NCBI RefSeq assembly: GCF_000350485.1
Contig: NZ_AORV01000021.1
Location: 1 to 64,000, forward strand
Direction of reading: 5' to 3'
Source: Ruminiclostridium cellobioparum subsp. termitidis CT1112
GTDB taxonomy: Bacteria; Bacillota; Clostridia; Acetivibrionales; DSM-1351
Length of the DNA: 64,000 bases
A program made the translations under genes and the position numbers. Under the pieces are notes generated by a model. It ran no database searches, was not told the origin of the DNA, and saw nothing but the letters and a program-made list of their open reading frames with translations. Positions 39,857 through 49,444 of this stretch are shown here, one piece after another (the first letter of the stretch is position 1; every line of letters starts with the position of its first letter).

Positions 39857-39906
39857 TGCGCCAGCACTAACTTCAAAATTTTTTTGAAGCTGCACTGACG
39901 CACTAT
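39853..39906. terminator. Bidirectional hairpin between convergent genes
   Basis: ATAGTGCG (39853-39860) pairs with CGCACTAT (39899-39906), and CTTCAAAA (39871-39878) pairs with TTTTGAAG (39882-39889). It overlaps the stop of the response regulator gene and lies before the end of the convergent FtsX-type gene. One arm carries GCACTAACTTCA, also seen in the 29.8-kb palindrome. Confidence 0.75.
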
Positions 39907-39926
39907 TAGTGATCCGTTATTTGCCT

Positions 39927-42167
39927 CTATTCCGTTCCCGCCTTCAGTGCTTCACTCATCGGAATCCGGGCCACCTTTTTTCTGCACATCCATTTGGCAA
40001 ACTCATAGGTTGCCATCACGATGATAAAACCAAACAGCATGTATAAGGCACTCAGCTTGACGGGCAGTACCACCTGCAGGTTTTCGGTCAGAGAGCCGAA
40101 GAAGGCCCCTGCCGTACCCAGCAGGGCCGGGATGCCAATCAGATATCCCAAAACAACAATCAGGGTATTGCTGTCCAGCACCAGTCTCCCTATCTCTTTT
40201 TTCCGGTATCCGAACACCTTCATTAACGAGATGCTGGTCCGGCTTTCGTCGACTACCAGGCCGGTTACAATATAGATGATAATAAGACCCAGCAGGAAAG
40301 CAGCGGCAATCAGGCCGTAAATCATAGGCCCCATCTGGTCAATCATCTTGCCGAGTCCCGCAACAATGGTGTCAATGGATTTGGTGCTTTGGATCTCGCC
40401 TTGAGCGAAGGTCATGGCCTCTCTGCCCCAGATCCCCAGATAGGCATCGGCAGGGTATCCGAATTCCGCATTGAATCTGTCAAGGGGCAGGAACAGAAAA
40501 TCGCCCGCATAGGTATCGGCCATTTTTTCAATGACAAAAGTGTGTTTCTTTCCGTTTTCGGTATCGAATACCGTCACGCTGTCGCCGGCTTTCACATTAA
40601 GCTTCTGTGCAAGCGTTGCCGTAATTGTGGTCTGATCCGGCTGGAACGGTTGTCCGGAGGCATCCTTCAGCCGTACCATTTTGGTGGCCGGCAGGACCCC
40701 GGTAACATAAAAGCTTATGTCTTCATTGTCGACAAGGCTAACATACGCCGCATTGAACTGTTCTGTTCCCGCAGGCGGCATTCCGGTTTTTGCCGACGTG
40801 AAAACATATTCGAATTTGAAATCGTAAAGCTCGCTGATTCCTTCCCTCAGCATATAGTCGACGGAGCTTTTCATCGTCAGCCCGTACAGCATGAGCATGG
40901 TGGCTACGATAACCCCGAAAATCAGGAAAAAGGTTCTGGACAGGCTGCGGACCTGTTCCCTGATTTTAAATCTCGTATTGAATCCAAGACGGTCGAGCCG
41001 CAGGCTGCGCTCAATAAAATTGACCTTGCCTCTTGCTTCTCCGCCTTTCATAAGAACTGCCGGAGCAGTTTTCAACGTTCTTCCTGTAATACACCAGGTA
41101 ACGCCGCAGAGAACGACAACCGGCAGCGTGACTGCCAAGAGAACCAGCCATGGATTCAGCAGCGTTTCGTAGACAGGCATGGGGAAAGCGGTCAGCATGA
41201 GCCGAAGCTCGCTGCTTACCAGCAGCAGCCCAAATGCGGAACCAAGCACAGAGCCGGTAATGGATATAAAAAGTGGAAAAGTAAGATAGTGAAGGACAAG
41301 CTGACGCCTCCGATAGCCCTGGGCGTAAAATGTCCCGATGATGACCGTTTCGCTTTTAATGGTACGCCACATCAGCATCCCCAGCAAAACGCAGGCAAGC
41401 GCAAGCATGGCAAACGGCACGGCGGCGCTCATTGTGGATAATACATCAATCTCCATGGGAACATAGGATACATTAACCTTTCTCACCGTACTCTGCCAGC
41501 TGGTTATCCGGATGCCTTGAGAACGCAGCGCATTCTTTACCGAGGCTTCCTGTGCTTTGATATTTTCCCTGTCATCAAAACGGATGGCGTAAACCCGGTT
41601 TCTGCCAGGCAAAGTTTCCAAATCCTCCCTGCCCACCACGGCAATGCCAAAAGTGCTGGGGTTATTCATCATTTCTTCCTTCGATTTGATCACATAAATG
41701 AAATTGGGCAGAAGGGCATACCCCGAAACGGTAAATTTCCTGCCTGCAACGGTAATTTGATCGCCGATCCGATATCCGTTTGTTTCCGCGAACGGGCGGT
41801 CAAGCATGATCTCCGAGCTGCCCGGAAGTTTACCCTCCTGAACGGCCGGGATGTTCACCACGCTCATAGCAGAAAACACCCGCAGCGTCTGACCGGACTT
41901 TACCTGGCAGTCGGCCGTGCTGCCGACTTCTACCTTTGCGGCAAATTGCCGGCCGAAAGCCGCCGTGTCGATGGCGGCAGCTGTTGAAAATTCTGCGTCG
42001 GACAATACGTTCTGCCCGGAAAATTTCTTGAACATATTGTCCAGGTTCATAGACGTCATATTCATCGTAATAAACATCATGCTGCTGATCATGAGCAGCA
42101 GCATGGAACCCATATAGCGAGCCTTATGCTCCAGCATGGTCCGTATTACTTTTTTAAAAAGTGCCAT
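39927..42167 (-). CDS. FtsX-like ABC permease
   Basis: This protein of about 746 residues is an FtsX/MacB-type permease with two halves, each with a large extracytoplasmic loop and helices; roughly ten helices in all. It starts as TAATG coupled to the ATPase stop (42169-42165); an upstream GTG at 42173 is also possible. Such ATPase/permease pairs export peptides or lipids or act in antimicrobial resistance. This gene and the next two read as richer in GC than the flanking DNA. Confidence 0.92.
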   Translation of the reverse strand: MALFKKVIRTMLEHKARYMGSMLLLMISSMMFITMNMTSMNLDNMFKKFSGQNVLSDAEFSTAAAIDTAAFGRQFAAKVEVGSTADCQVKSGQTLRVFSAMSVVNIPAVQEGKLPGSSEIMLDRPFAETNGYRIGDQITVAGRKFTVSGYALLPNFIYVIKSKEEMMNNPSTFGIAVVGREDLETLPGRNRVYAIRFDDRENIKAQEASVKNALRSQGIRITSWQSTVRKVNVSYVPMEIDVLSTMSAAVPFAMLALACVLLGMLMWRTIKSETVIIGTFYAQGYRRRQLVLHYLTFPLFISITGSVLGSAFGLLLVSSELRLMLTAFPMPVYETLLNPWLVLLAVTLPVVVLCGVTWCITGRTLKTAPAVLMKGGEARGKVNFIERSLRLDRLGFNTRFKIREQVRSLSRTFFLIFGVIVATMLMLYGLTMKSSVDYMLREGISELYDFKFEYVFTSAKTGMPPAGTEQFNAAYVSLVDNEDISFYVTGVLPATKMVRLKDASGQPFQPDQTTITATLAQKLNVKAGDSVTVFDTENGKKHTFVIEKMADTYAGDFLFLPLDRFNAEFGYPADAYLGIWGREAMTFAQGEIQSTKSIDTIVAGLGKMIDQMGPMIYGLIAAAFLLGLIIIYIVTGLVVDESRTSISLMKVFGYRKKEIGRLVLDSNTLIVVLGYLIGIPALLGTAGAFFGSLTENLQVVLPVKLSALYMLFGFIIVMATYEFAKWMCRKKVARIPMSEALKAGTE

Positions 42168-42865
42168 TACCACTCAATCCTTTCCGCCGCGGCCGTTTCA
42201 TCATGCCTGATCGTTTCAACGATCTCTCCTCCGCGCAGCTTATATACCAGGTTGGCCATATCGCCGATTGCGGTGTTATGGGTAATCATCAGAATAGTTG
42301 TACCAAAGTCGCGGTTTACCTTCTGCAAAAGGGAAAGCACGCCGTGGGACGTTTCATAATCCAGCGCTCCGGTGGGCTCGTCGCACAGAAGCAGCTTGGG
42401 ATTTTTCACAATCGCGCGGGCAATTGCCACCCGCTGCTGCTCTCCTCCGGACAGTTCCCTGGGGAAGCTCTTTTTTTTCGTTTCAAGGCCAACCGCGTTC
42501 AGCACTGTTTCCATATCAAGCGGAGCTTTTGATATGTTGGAAACTACCTCGATGTTTTCTGAGACGGTCAGATTGGGAACCAGGTTATAAAACTGAAAGA
42601 TGAAACCGACCGAATCCCTGCGGTAATCTGTCAGCCCGTCATCCCCAAGAGAAGTGATTTCCAGGCCATCCACATGGATGCTGCCGCTGTCCGCGCGGTC
42701 AACGCCTCCGATGATATTCATCAGCGTCGACTTTCCCGAACCGGAGGGGCCGAGTATCACTCCTGTCTGCCCTTTTGCAAGCGTAAGGCTGATCCCCTTG
42801 AGCACCTCGGTTTTGCTTTTGCCGGCCTGATAGCTTTTTCTCAGTTTTTCAACTGTAATAAACAT
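42167..42865 (-). CDS. ABC transporter ATPase, LolD/MacB type
   Basis: This 232-residue ATPase has Walker [10 protein letters not shown], the signature [14 protein letters not shown], Walker [13 protein letters not shown] and the H-loop MITHN. It is of the MacB/LolD subfamily, which works with FtsX-type permeases. Its stop overlaps the permease start, and the TetR-type regulator lies just upstream, separated by one base. Confidence 0.95.
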   Translation of the reverse strand: MFITVEKLRKSYQAGKSKTEVLKGISLTLAKGQTGVILGPSGSGKSTLMNIIGGVDRADSGSIHVDGLEITSLGDDGLTDYRRDSVGFIFQFYNLVPNLTVSENIEVVSNISKAPLDMETVLNAVGLETKKKSFPRELSGGEQQRVAIARAIVKNPKLLLCDEPTGALDYETSHGVLSLLQKVNRDFGTTILMITHNTAIGDMANLVYKLRGGEIVETIRHDETAAAERIEW

Positions 42866-42866
42866 T

Positions 42867-43505
42867 TTAATTCCTCCCCATTCCCTGCTTTAATAATGAA
42901 ATCATATTTTTTAACAAGTTCTCCATTTCACGGTAATGTTCTTCGGTAGGATTGTAATCAAAGCTTTTGACCTTTTCCATGATCTCTGTGTCAAATTTTT
43001 CGGTTACTCCCTGAAAAAACAGCAAAAGGGTTTTATCATCCAGATCCTCGCGGACAGTACCCTTTCTTCTGCCATTGGCAATTAGCTTAAGCTCATATTC
43101 CTCACCGATCCGGGATAATTCGCGGGTTGCTTCCAGGGCCAAACTACCGAATTTACCCGTGTAGATATCCATGGAAAATGCAACAAGCAAGGGCTCTTGT
43201 TTCAACAGTTCAAAACGTTCACGGCTTCCCGATAAAAAATAATCATATACGTCCATATCCTGAAGCGGAGTCTGCCTGTCAATTATTTTCATAAAATATT
43301 CCAGAGTCCATGTGACGGAATATATAAACAGCTCCTTTTTATCATCGAAATATTGATAGATGCTGCCTTTGGCGACTTCTGCGTTTCGGGCGATTGCTTC
43401 TATTTTTGCATTTTCAAAGCCGCGAGCCTGGAACTCCTCAATTGCTGCCCGTATAACTCTTTCTTTCTTGTCGTCATCAAGACGGTTAAAGGTTCTTTTA
43501 GGCAA
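42867..43505 (-). CDS. TetR-family transcriptional regulator
   Basis: This 212-residue repressor has an N-terminal helix-turn-helix (IEAIARNAEVAKGSIYQYF) and a helical ligand-binding domain. The start codon is TTG (43505-43503) with AGGAGGG upstream; a further in-frame TTG seven codons earlier lies before that site. It is the first gene of the regulator-ATPase-permease operon, and two palindromic candidate operators lie just upstream. Confidence 0.9.
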   Translation of the reverse strand: MPKRTFNRLDDDKKERVIRAAIEEFQARGFENAKIEAIARNAEVAKGSIYQYFDDKKELFIYSVTWTLEYFMKIIDRQTPLQDMDVYDYFLSGSRERFELLKQEPLLVAFSMDIYTGKFGSLALEATRELSRIGEEYELKLIANGRRKGTVREDLDDKTLLLFFQGVTEKFDTEIMEKVKSFDYNPTEEHYREMENLLKNMISLLKQGMGRN

Positions 43506-43532
43506 TGGTTCACCCTCCTGTATCAAATATAG

Positions 43533-43567
43533 TGACTAACAAGTCATATTATATGACCAGGGAGTCA
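43533..43567. promoter_or_regulatory. Tandem palindromes, likely TetR operators
   Basis: Two 14-base sites of form TGACYnnnnAGTCA lie at 43533-43546 and 43554-43567, with centres 21 bases (two helical turns) apart. They lie 28 bases before the TetR start, a good position for autorepression. Confidence 0.65.
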
Positions 43568-43614
43568 TTGTGTCAATATCTTTTAGTAGTTCATATTTAA
43601 TAAATTTTTTTAAA

Positions 43615-43655
43615 AAAATACACCCAATCCGCAAGTTACGGATTGGGTGTATTTT
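43615..43655 (-). terminator. Terminator after aminopeptidase P
   Basis: AAAATACACCCAATCCG (43615-43631) pairs with CGGATTGGGTGTATTTT (43639-43655), a 17-bp perfect stem. It lies 16 bases past the aminopeptidase stop. Confidence 0.9.
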
Positions 43656-43670
43656 AAAGGGATTTAAAGC

Positions 43671-45467
43671 TTAATTCTTCGAAATGCTCCTGGTATTATA
43701 TTTCAACCATTCTTTTTCTTCATTGTCAAGGTGGGGTGAAAGCAATTCATATACTTTGCCGTGATAATCATTTAACCATTTGATTTCATGGTCGGTCAAC
43801 AGGTCGGGATTTATACCTTTTAAACTCACAGGGCAGCAGGTTATTGGGTCAAACCTCAAAAACTGTCCATACTCGTTATTTTCATCCTCAATGACCAGAA
43901 CCATGTTTTCTGTTCTGACTCCATGCTTTCCCTCCCTGTATATTCCAGGTTCTATTGTTACAATCATTCCCATTTCCAATTTTGCTTTGTTGGGGACCTG
44001 GCTAAAGCCGTGAGGGCCTTCATGGACACTAAGGCAGTAGCCTACCCCATGGCCGGTACCGCATTTGTAATCCAATCCGATTTCCCACAAGGGTTTTCGT
44101 GCCAGGATGTCGAGATTGGATCCGGTAGCTCCGTATAGGAATTTAGCCGAGGAAAGTGAAATATTTGCTTTCAATACCATAGTAAAATCAAAAATTTCTT
44201 CATCGCTTACCCGGTCGAAAACCACTGTACGGGTAATATCTGTAGTACCGTTAAGATACTGCCCTCCCGAGTCCACAACCATCATTCCCTTATTTTCAAG
44301 CACATATCGGGTTTCCTCTGTTGCAGTATAATGCATCATTGCCCCATGTTCCCTGTAACCGGCAATGGTCTTGAAGCTGGGGCCGAGATTATTCAGCTGC
44401 TGTCTCCTGTAGTACTCAAGCTTTTCATCAACAGTTAACTCGGTGATTACTTCCTTCTCTATATTGTTCTCCAGCCATATGAGAAACTTAACCATGGCAA
44501 TTCCGTCACTTATCTGACATTGTCTGATATTTGCCAATTCGGTCTCATTTTTTACAGCTTTGAGCACGGTTGTTATTTCATCTATTTCTATCTTTTTACA
44601 TTCCGGGTTTATGGAATCGTATATCCAGCGGTTTGTTCTTTTGGGATCATATGCAACAGCCTGTTCCCTGTCAAGTTTGGCAATTATATCCTTGATGTCC
44701 TCATATTCCAGAATTTCAATTTTATTTTCATTCAGTACCCTTGTTACATCAGAAGGTATCTTGTTCCTGTTTATAAATAAAACTGCCCCTGTCATTGATA
44801 TCAAGGCGTAGCAAATAGTAACAGATACATACGGAACATCATCGCCTCTGATATTGAAAAGCCATGCGATATCATCAAGACTGCTTATTACATAATAACC
44901 TGCCCCTGCTTTCCTCATTTCTTCACGCACTTTATCAATTTTTTCCCCTGCCGACAAACCGGTAAAACAAATTTCATGCGTAAAAATTTTTGCAGAAGGA
45001 ATTTCCGGCCGGTCCTGCCAGATTTCATCAATTAAATCATGTTGGGAATTGAGTGTTATTCCTTTTTTTGAAAAGGTTTCTTTCATTTCCCGGTATGTAA
45101 GCTGTGAAATCATTTTTCCTGAAAAACCCACACATCCGCCCTTCTCCAGAACACTTCCGAGCCATTCGGTATAAGTGGGCACACCTGTATTTCCCATTTT
45201 AAACAGCTTGATCTCCGAACCTTCCAGCTGCTTTTCAGCCTGTATAAAATATCTTCCGTCTGTCCACAACCCGCTTTCATTCCTTGTTGCGACGAAAGTG
45301 CCGGCTGAGCCTGTAAAGCCTGATATCCAGCTCCTTGCCTTCCAGTGGTCGGCCACATATTCACTCATATGCGGATCGGGACTTGGAATAATATATGCAT
45401 CCAAACCATAGAGGTCCATATGTTTTCGCAATTCAAATATTTTTTCATTTACATTCATTGTACACAT
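43671..45467 (-). CDS. Xaa-Pro aminopeptidase (M24B family)
   Basis: This 598-residue metallopeptidase removes N-terminal residues that precede proline. Two creatinase-like domains come first (about 1-300), followed by the pita-bread catalytic domain. The metal ligands lie in VVDSGGQYLNGTTDITRTV, GTGHGVGYCLSVHEG, TIEPGIY and RTENMVL. The length is that of the cytosolic eukaryote-like aminopeptidase P subgroup, longer than E. coli PepP. A GAAGGG lies ten bases before ATG 45467. It is divergent from an XRE-cupin regulator that may control it. Confidence 0.93.
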   Translation of the reverse strand: MCTMNVNEKIFELRKHMDLYGLDAYIIPSPDPHMSEYVADHWKARSWISGFTGSAGTFVATRNESGLWTDGRYFIQAEKQLEGSEIKLFKMGNTGVPTYTEWLGSVLEKGGCVGFSGKMISQLTYREMKETFSKKGITLNSQHDLIDEIWQDRPEIPSAKIFTHEICFTGLSAGEKIDKVREEMRKAGAGYYVISSLDDIAWLFNIRGDDVPYVSVTICYALISMTGAVLFINRNKIPSDVTRVLNENKIEILEYEDIKDIIAKLDREQAVAYDPKRTNRWIYDSINPECKKIEIDEITTVLKAVKNETELANIRQCQISDGIAMVKFLIWLENNIEKEVITELTVDEKLEYYRRQQLNNLGPSFKTIAGYREHGAMMHYTATEETRYVLENKGMMVVDSGGQYLNGTTDITRTVVFDRVSDEEIFDFTMVLKANISLSSAKFLYGATGSNLDILARKPLWEIGLDYKCGTGHGVGYCLSVHEGPHGFSQVPNKAKLEMGMIVTIEPGIYREGKHGVRTENMVLVIEDENNEYGQFLRFDPITCCPVSLKGINPDLLTDHEIKWLNDYHGKVYELLSPHLDNEEKEWLKYNTRSISKN

Positions 45468-45650
45468 TCAGTACACATCCCTTCGGAAAATAATATTAGA
45501 AATAATCAGTGTTTATTTAATATTACTAAATATAATTTTAGCATACATAATATTACAGTCAATGTTATCTTTCAAGGTAAGTATTCATTTATATTAAAAT
45601 TTGATATAATATATGTTAAAATGCATCCAGCATAAAAACGGAGGATAATT

Positions 45651-46241
45651 ATGTTTTCTGAAATTGGTTCAAAAATAAACAGACTGCGTTTGGATAAAAA
45701 ACTTACTTTAAAAGAGTTAAGCCAGCTTACCAATCTATCTGTAGGATTTCTGTCCCAACTGGAAAGAGGTCTGACCACAGTTGCAATCGATTCTCTTGAC
45801 AATATCTCAAAAGCTCTGGGTGTGGACATCAATTATTTTTTCACTCTGGCAAAGGAACAGAACAGCTTTATACAGAAAAGCTATGAGCGCGAAATAGTTT
45901 TTATGGATAAGGATAATTTTATACAATTTCATTTATCAAACAGCCTGGGCGACAAAAACATGTTTCCCCGCCTGGTAGAGGTTTATCCCAAGAGAGATAA
46001 TGAGACCGTATTGACATACACTCATGAAGGAGAAGAATTTATTTATATCCTCGAAGGTATATTGACCTATTATTATGACGGCGAAAAAACCGAACTGTAT
46101 CCCGGTGATTCGGTCCATATTCGCTCAACCCTGTCTCACAACTGGGAGAATAATACCAATAAAATAGTAAAGCTGCTGATGGTAAGCACGCCTAACCGGT
46201 TCCACGAAAGCCAGCAGGATGCTCCGGCCCAAAAGATATGA
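45651..46241 (+). CDS. XRE-family regulator with cupin domain
   Basis: This 196-residue protein has a helix-turn-helix at about 8-62 (LTLKELSQLTNLSVGFLSQ) and a C-terminal cupin (about 105-185; HEGEEFIYILEG, then GDSVHI and SHNWEN). Such regulators often control amino-acid, polyamine or peptide metabolism. The RBS CGGAGG precedes ATG 45651. It is divergent from the aminopeptidase gene and convergent with an EamA transporter. The ligand is unknown. Confidence 0.92.
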   Translation: MFSEIGSKINRLRLDKKLTLKELSQLTNLSVGFLSQLERGLTTVAIDSLDNISKALGVDINYFFTLAKEQNSFIQKSYEREIVFMDKDNFIQFHLSNSLGDKNMFPRLVEVYPKRDNETVLTYTHEGEEFIYILEGILTYYYDGEKTELYPGDSVHIRSTLSHNWENNTNKIVKLLMVSTPNRFHESQQDAPAQKI

Positions 46242-46253
46242 ATTTACATGCAT

Positions 46254-47135
46254 TCATCCTCCGCTCTCCTCTGATGCCGCTCCCTGTTTTACAGATAGAC
46301 AGTATGTATAAATGCATCTGGCAGCGACAACAAGCAATACAAAACCTCCGCCTATCATGGAATAAATCCCCGGAAATTCATGTACCACCAGGGCTACCCA
46401 AATAGGGTTTAAAACCGGCTCAATAAAAGGAATCAGGACGGCCTCAAGAGCAGTTACATTTTTTATTGCTATTGAGAATAATATATAGGAAAGGCCAAGC
46501 TGAAAAATACCCAGCAGGCTTATGCCCAATAAACTCCTGGTATCAGGCATGGACTGAAACATGAATGGCAGGGCAACCACAGCGGTCATAATATTTCCCC
46601 AGAAAATTCTATCCAGCGGAGAATCATCCTTTTGAAGCCTCAGAAGCAATGCAAGAAATGCAAATGCAATTCCGCTGATTATGGCTAAAATATTTCCCAG
46701 CAATCCTCCGGGGGATAATTTATCGATAAAAAAGAGCAGCATTCCGCCAAATACCGCTGCAATAGTGATGATATCGTACCATCTCACCTTTTCCTTGAGA
46801 AAAAGTGCTCCGAATACTGCAACATATATTGGAGCCGTGTACTGAAGAGTTATTGCATTTGCAGCTGTGGTAAGTTTTGTAGCGTATACGAACAAAATTA
46901 CCTGGGCCGCATACACAAATGCTGATGCAAACTTCAAAAATGAAAATTTAAAACTGGGTTTCTTAATAAAAAACAAAATCAGCAATGCGGCTATTAAACT
47001 GCGCGCACCTGCAATAGCTATGGGATTCCAGTCCACCAGTTTTACAAGAAGTCCTCCAAGACTCCAGAAAACAGCTGTTACCGCAAGTAAGGACAATGCC
47101 AGGCTTTTCCTTGGTGTTATGTCTGTTATATTCAT
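46254..47135 (-). CDS. EamA/DMT-family transporter
   Basis: This protein of about 293 residues has ten helices in two EamA repeats (FWSLGGLLVKL; EPVLNPIWVALV). It probably exports or imports a small metabolite; the substrate is unknown. I prefer ATG 47135, ten bases after AAGGG; an in-frame ATG at 47207 adds 24 polar residues and lacks a ribosome binding site. Confidence 0.88.
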   Translation of the reverse strand: MNITDITPRKSLALSLLAVTAVFWSLGGLLVKLVDWNPIAIAGARSLIAALLILFFIKKPSFKFSFLKFASAFVYAAQVILFVYATKLTTAANAITLQYTAPIYVAVFGALFLKEKVRWYDIITIAAVFGGMLLFFIDKLSPGGLLGNILAIISGIAFAFLALLLRLQKDDSPLDRIFWGNIMTAVVALPFMFQSMPDTRSLLGISLLGIFQLGLSYILFSIAIKNVTALEAVLIPFIEPVLNPIWVALVVHEFPGIYSMIGGGFVLLVVAARCIYTYCLSVKQGAASEESGG

Positions 47136-47519
47136 ATCATATATACCCTTCAACTTAACCTTTGTAATTTTTAATAAATAATCATAAGCTTTAATTTTGC
47201 CGGACACGCCGGTATACTTGCCGCGATTTCACTCCTATGAATTTATAGTTTTTAGAACTTAATTTAAATCACTGAATAATTCGTATACATCACCACACAA
47301 ATTCTTTATTCCAGGTAACTGTCAAACGTTTTGAAATTGCAATTCAAATTTAAGTAAGCAGCATCAAGTTTACTATTACTTAAATAAATTTTATCACAGC
47401 AAGATTACAAGTCAATACAATATAAAAATGTTCCACTAATTCTACGTTTTTTTACACTGGTGTTTTGTATGAAACTTGATAATATAGAATAATACAAATG
47501 CCAAGGAGGTATTTTACTG
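47136..47519. other. 384-base intergenic region between divergent genes
   Basis: No protein-coding frame is convincing. It must hold divergent promoters for the EamA transporter and the QueG-like gene. A 10-bp perfect inverted repeat, ATTTAAGTAA (47348-47357) with TTACTTAAAT (47376-47385), could be an operator or an RNA hairpin. AAGGAGG before 47520 is the ribosome binding site of the next gene. Confidence 0.5.
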
Positions 47520-48473
47520 ATGGTTGAAAGAATTCTTGAGTATCTTCAAAAGAAGGGATATGCTGCCCGTATCATATCAGTAAAGCATTTGAAGGAGTTT
47601 CAAAATGAAATTGAAAAACTCAATGAAGCCAAATATCTGGATGCAGGCATGTATAAGCTTTTTAATGATTTTCACAACTTCAATATTCCGGCTTCCGCAA
47701 ATCCGATTAAATCAATTTTTATAGTTGCTTCATCCAGCCCTATTGTAAAAATTAATTTCAACTATAATGGAGTAAGATTCCCGGCATTGATACCTCCCAC
47801 CTACACAGAGTACTATAAAAAGCCGGAGGAAATTAAGCAGCACTTAAATGAAATGCTGGAAAGCTGCGGATATAATGCCGTAAGAGTAGCAAGACTGCCG
47901 GAAAAGCTTATTGCCGTAAGAAGCGGCCTGGCGAAATATGGTGCCAACAACATCACATATATACCTGAATTCGGAAGCTTTTTTCTGTTGTCAGCCTTTT
48001 ATTCCGATCTTCCCTGCACCGGTACAGATGAAACCTGGAGTGATATCCGGGTTATGGATGTGTGTAAAAACTGTCATGCTTGTATATCCAAATGTCCCAC
48101 AGCCGCCATTACCGGAGATAGGTTTCTTATTAAAGCCGAACGCTGCCTTACTTATTACAATGAATTTAAAGGTACACCGGAATTTCCCGATTGGATTGCA
48201 CCTGAGTCCCACAATTGCCTGGTGGGCTGCCTCAGATGCCAGCTGCCGTGTCCGCTTAACAGGGAACAGATAGAAAAGGTTGAAGTGCTTGCAGAAATAG
48301 ATGAAGCCGAAACTTCATTAATTCTTGAAAACAGGGGATTTGAGGAACTCCCTCCAGCTCTTGCAGCAAAACTGGAAGAGCTGAATATATCCATGTATTA
48401 TCACCACCTTTCAAGTAACCTGAAAGCTCTTATAAACTCAAAATACAGGCTGCCTCAAAATAATATAATGTGA
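47520..48473 (+). CDS. QueG-like double 4Fe-4S cluster protein
   Basis: This 317-residue protein resembles the cobalamin/iron-sulfur epoxyqueuosine reductase family. The segment RSGLAKYGANNITYIPEFG (134-152) matches the QueG core. Cluster cysteines are Cys182, Cys185, Cys188, Cys192 (CxxCxxCxxxCP) and Cys237, Cys240, Cys244 with Cys209 or Cys233. It lacks the usual length and C-terminal extension of QueG, so it may be a paralogue with another substrate. AAGGAGG lies ten bases before the ATG. Confidence 0.8.
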   Translation: MVERILEYLQKKGYAARIISVKHLKEFQNEIEKLNEAKYLDAGMYKLFNDFHNFNIPASANPIKSIFIVASSSPIVKINFNYNGVRFPALIPPTYTEYYKKPEEIKQHLNEMLESCGYNAVRVARLPEKLIAVRSGLAKYGANNITYIPEFGSFFLLSAFYSDLPCTGTDETWSDIRVMDVCKNCHACISKCPTAAITGDRFLIKAERCLTYYNEFKGTPEFPDWIAPESHNCLVGCLRCQLPCPLNREQIEKVEVLAEIDEAETSLILENRGFEELPPALAAKLEELNISMYYHHLSSNLKALINSKYRLPQNNIM

Positions 48474-48505
48474 AGAAATACACGTGAAAAATCAACAGTG
48501 CTTCA

Positions 48506-49396
48506 TTAAACATTGGATGCTCTCTTTTTTATATCTCTAATAAAGGACAGTTTTGTTTCTGAAATTATAACTGCAGCAAATATGAGTACAAAGCCTATGA
48601 GCAGCCTTAAAGTAAGCTGTTCACCATAGAACATCACTGAGAACATGACCCCGAATACAGACTCCAGACTGAGAATTATTGCTGCGGCCGAAGGGTGGGT
48701 CCACTTCTGGCCTATGTTCTGAAACAGCAATGCCACTGCAGTTGCAAATACGGCAAGATAAAGCAGCCCTATAATATTACCTGTTTCCCATTGGGTTGGG
48801 AATTTCTCAAAAGTCACGCCCATTCCCCAGGAGAGCAGGGCTGCAAAGCCAAATTGCAGTATAGTGATGATTATGGGGTCCTTTCCCTTGCCCAATTTTG
48901 CAACTGCCACCAAATGTCCTGCGTACAGAAAGCCTCCCAGCAATGTGAAGGCATCCCCAAAGCCTATGGACAAATCCCCCTTCAGAGACACAAGACCTAT
49001 TCCCGAAATGCATACTATGGCAGCCATAAAGTTGTAGATATCCGGCCTTGACCTGTCTACCGCCCAGAATAAAAAAGGCACGATTACACAATAAATTGCA
49101 GTCAAAAATGCATTCTTACCAGGGGTAGTTTCGGTAATTCCTATGGTTTGAGTGCTATAGCCAAGAAATAAAAAAAGACCAATAACTCCGCTTCTCCAGA
49201 TATAGTCAAGGTTTATCTGTCTCAGTTTTTTAAAAAACACTACACTCAACAGAATACTTGCGATGGTGAATCTGAAACCCAGTAATATGTAAGGCGGAAA
49301 TACATCCACAGTATCTTTCATAATAAAAAAGGAGCTTCCCCATATAAACGCAGCCATAAACAGTGCCAGTTTGGGAAGCACTTTTCCGGAATACAA
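48506..49396 (-). CDS. EamA/DMT-family transporter
   Basis: This 296-residue protein has ten helices with two EamA repeats (LFMAAFIWGSSFFIMKDT at the N-terminus; AAAIILSLESVFGVMFS). The substrate is unknown. The frame opens with TTG 49396, which has no good ribosome binding site; an ATT four codons... three codons earlier (49405) has AAAGGA ten bases upstream and would give the N-terminus MKALYSGK. It is convergent with the QueG-like gene. Confidence 0.88.
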   Translation of the reverse strand: MYSGKVLPKLALFMAAFIWGSSFFIMKDTVDVFPPYILLGFRFTIASILLSVVFFKKLRQINLDYIWRSGVIGLFLFLGYSTQTIGITETTPGKNAFLTAIYCVIVPFLFWAVDRSRPDIYNFMAAIVCISGIGLVSLKGDLSIGFGDAFTLLGGFLYAGHLVAVAKLGKGKDPIIITILQFGFAALLSWGMGVTFEKFPTQWETGNIIGLLYLAVFATAVALLFQNIGQKWTHPSAAAIILSLESVFGVMFSVMFYGEQLTLRLLIGFVLIFAAVIISETKLSFIRDIKKRASNV

Positions 49397-49444
49397 TGCT
49401 TTAATCTTTGATCAATCCTTTCAATAATATATTTATATTTTAAA

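Noticed and set aside
40389-41441. A 350-codon plus-strand frame opposite the FtsX-like gene
   Set aside because: It is antisense to a clear permease, rich in unusual residues for this genome, and has no family signature; a shadow frame of GC-richer DNA.
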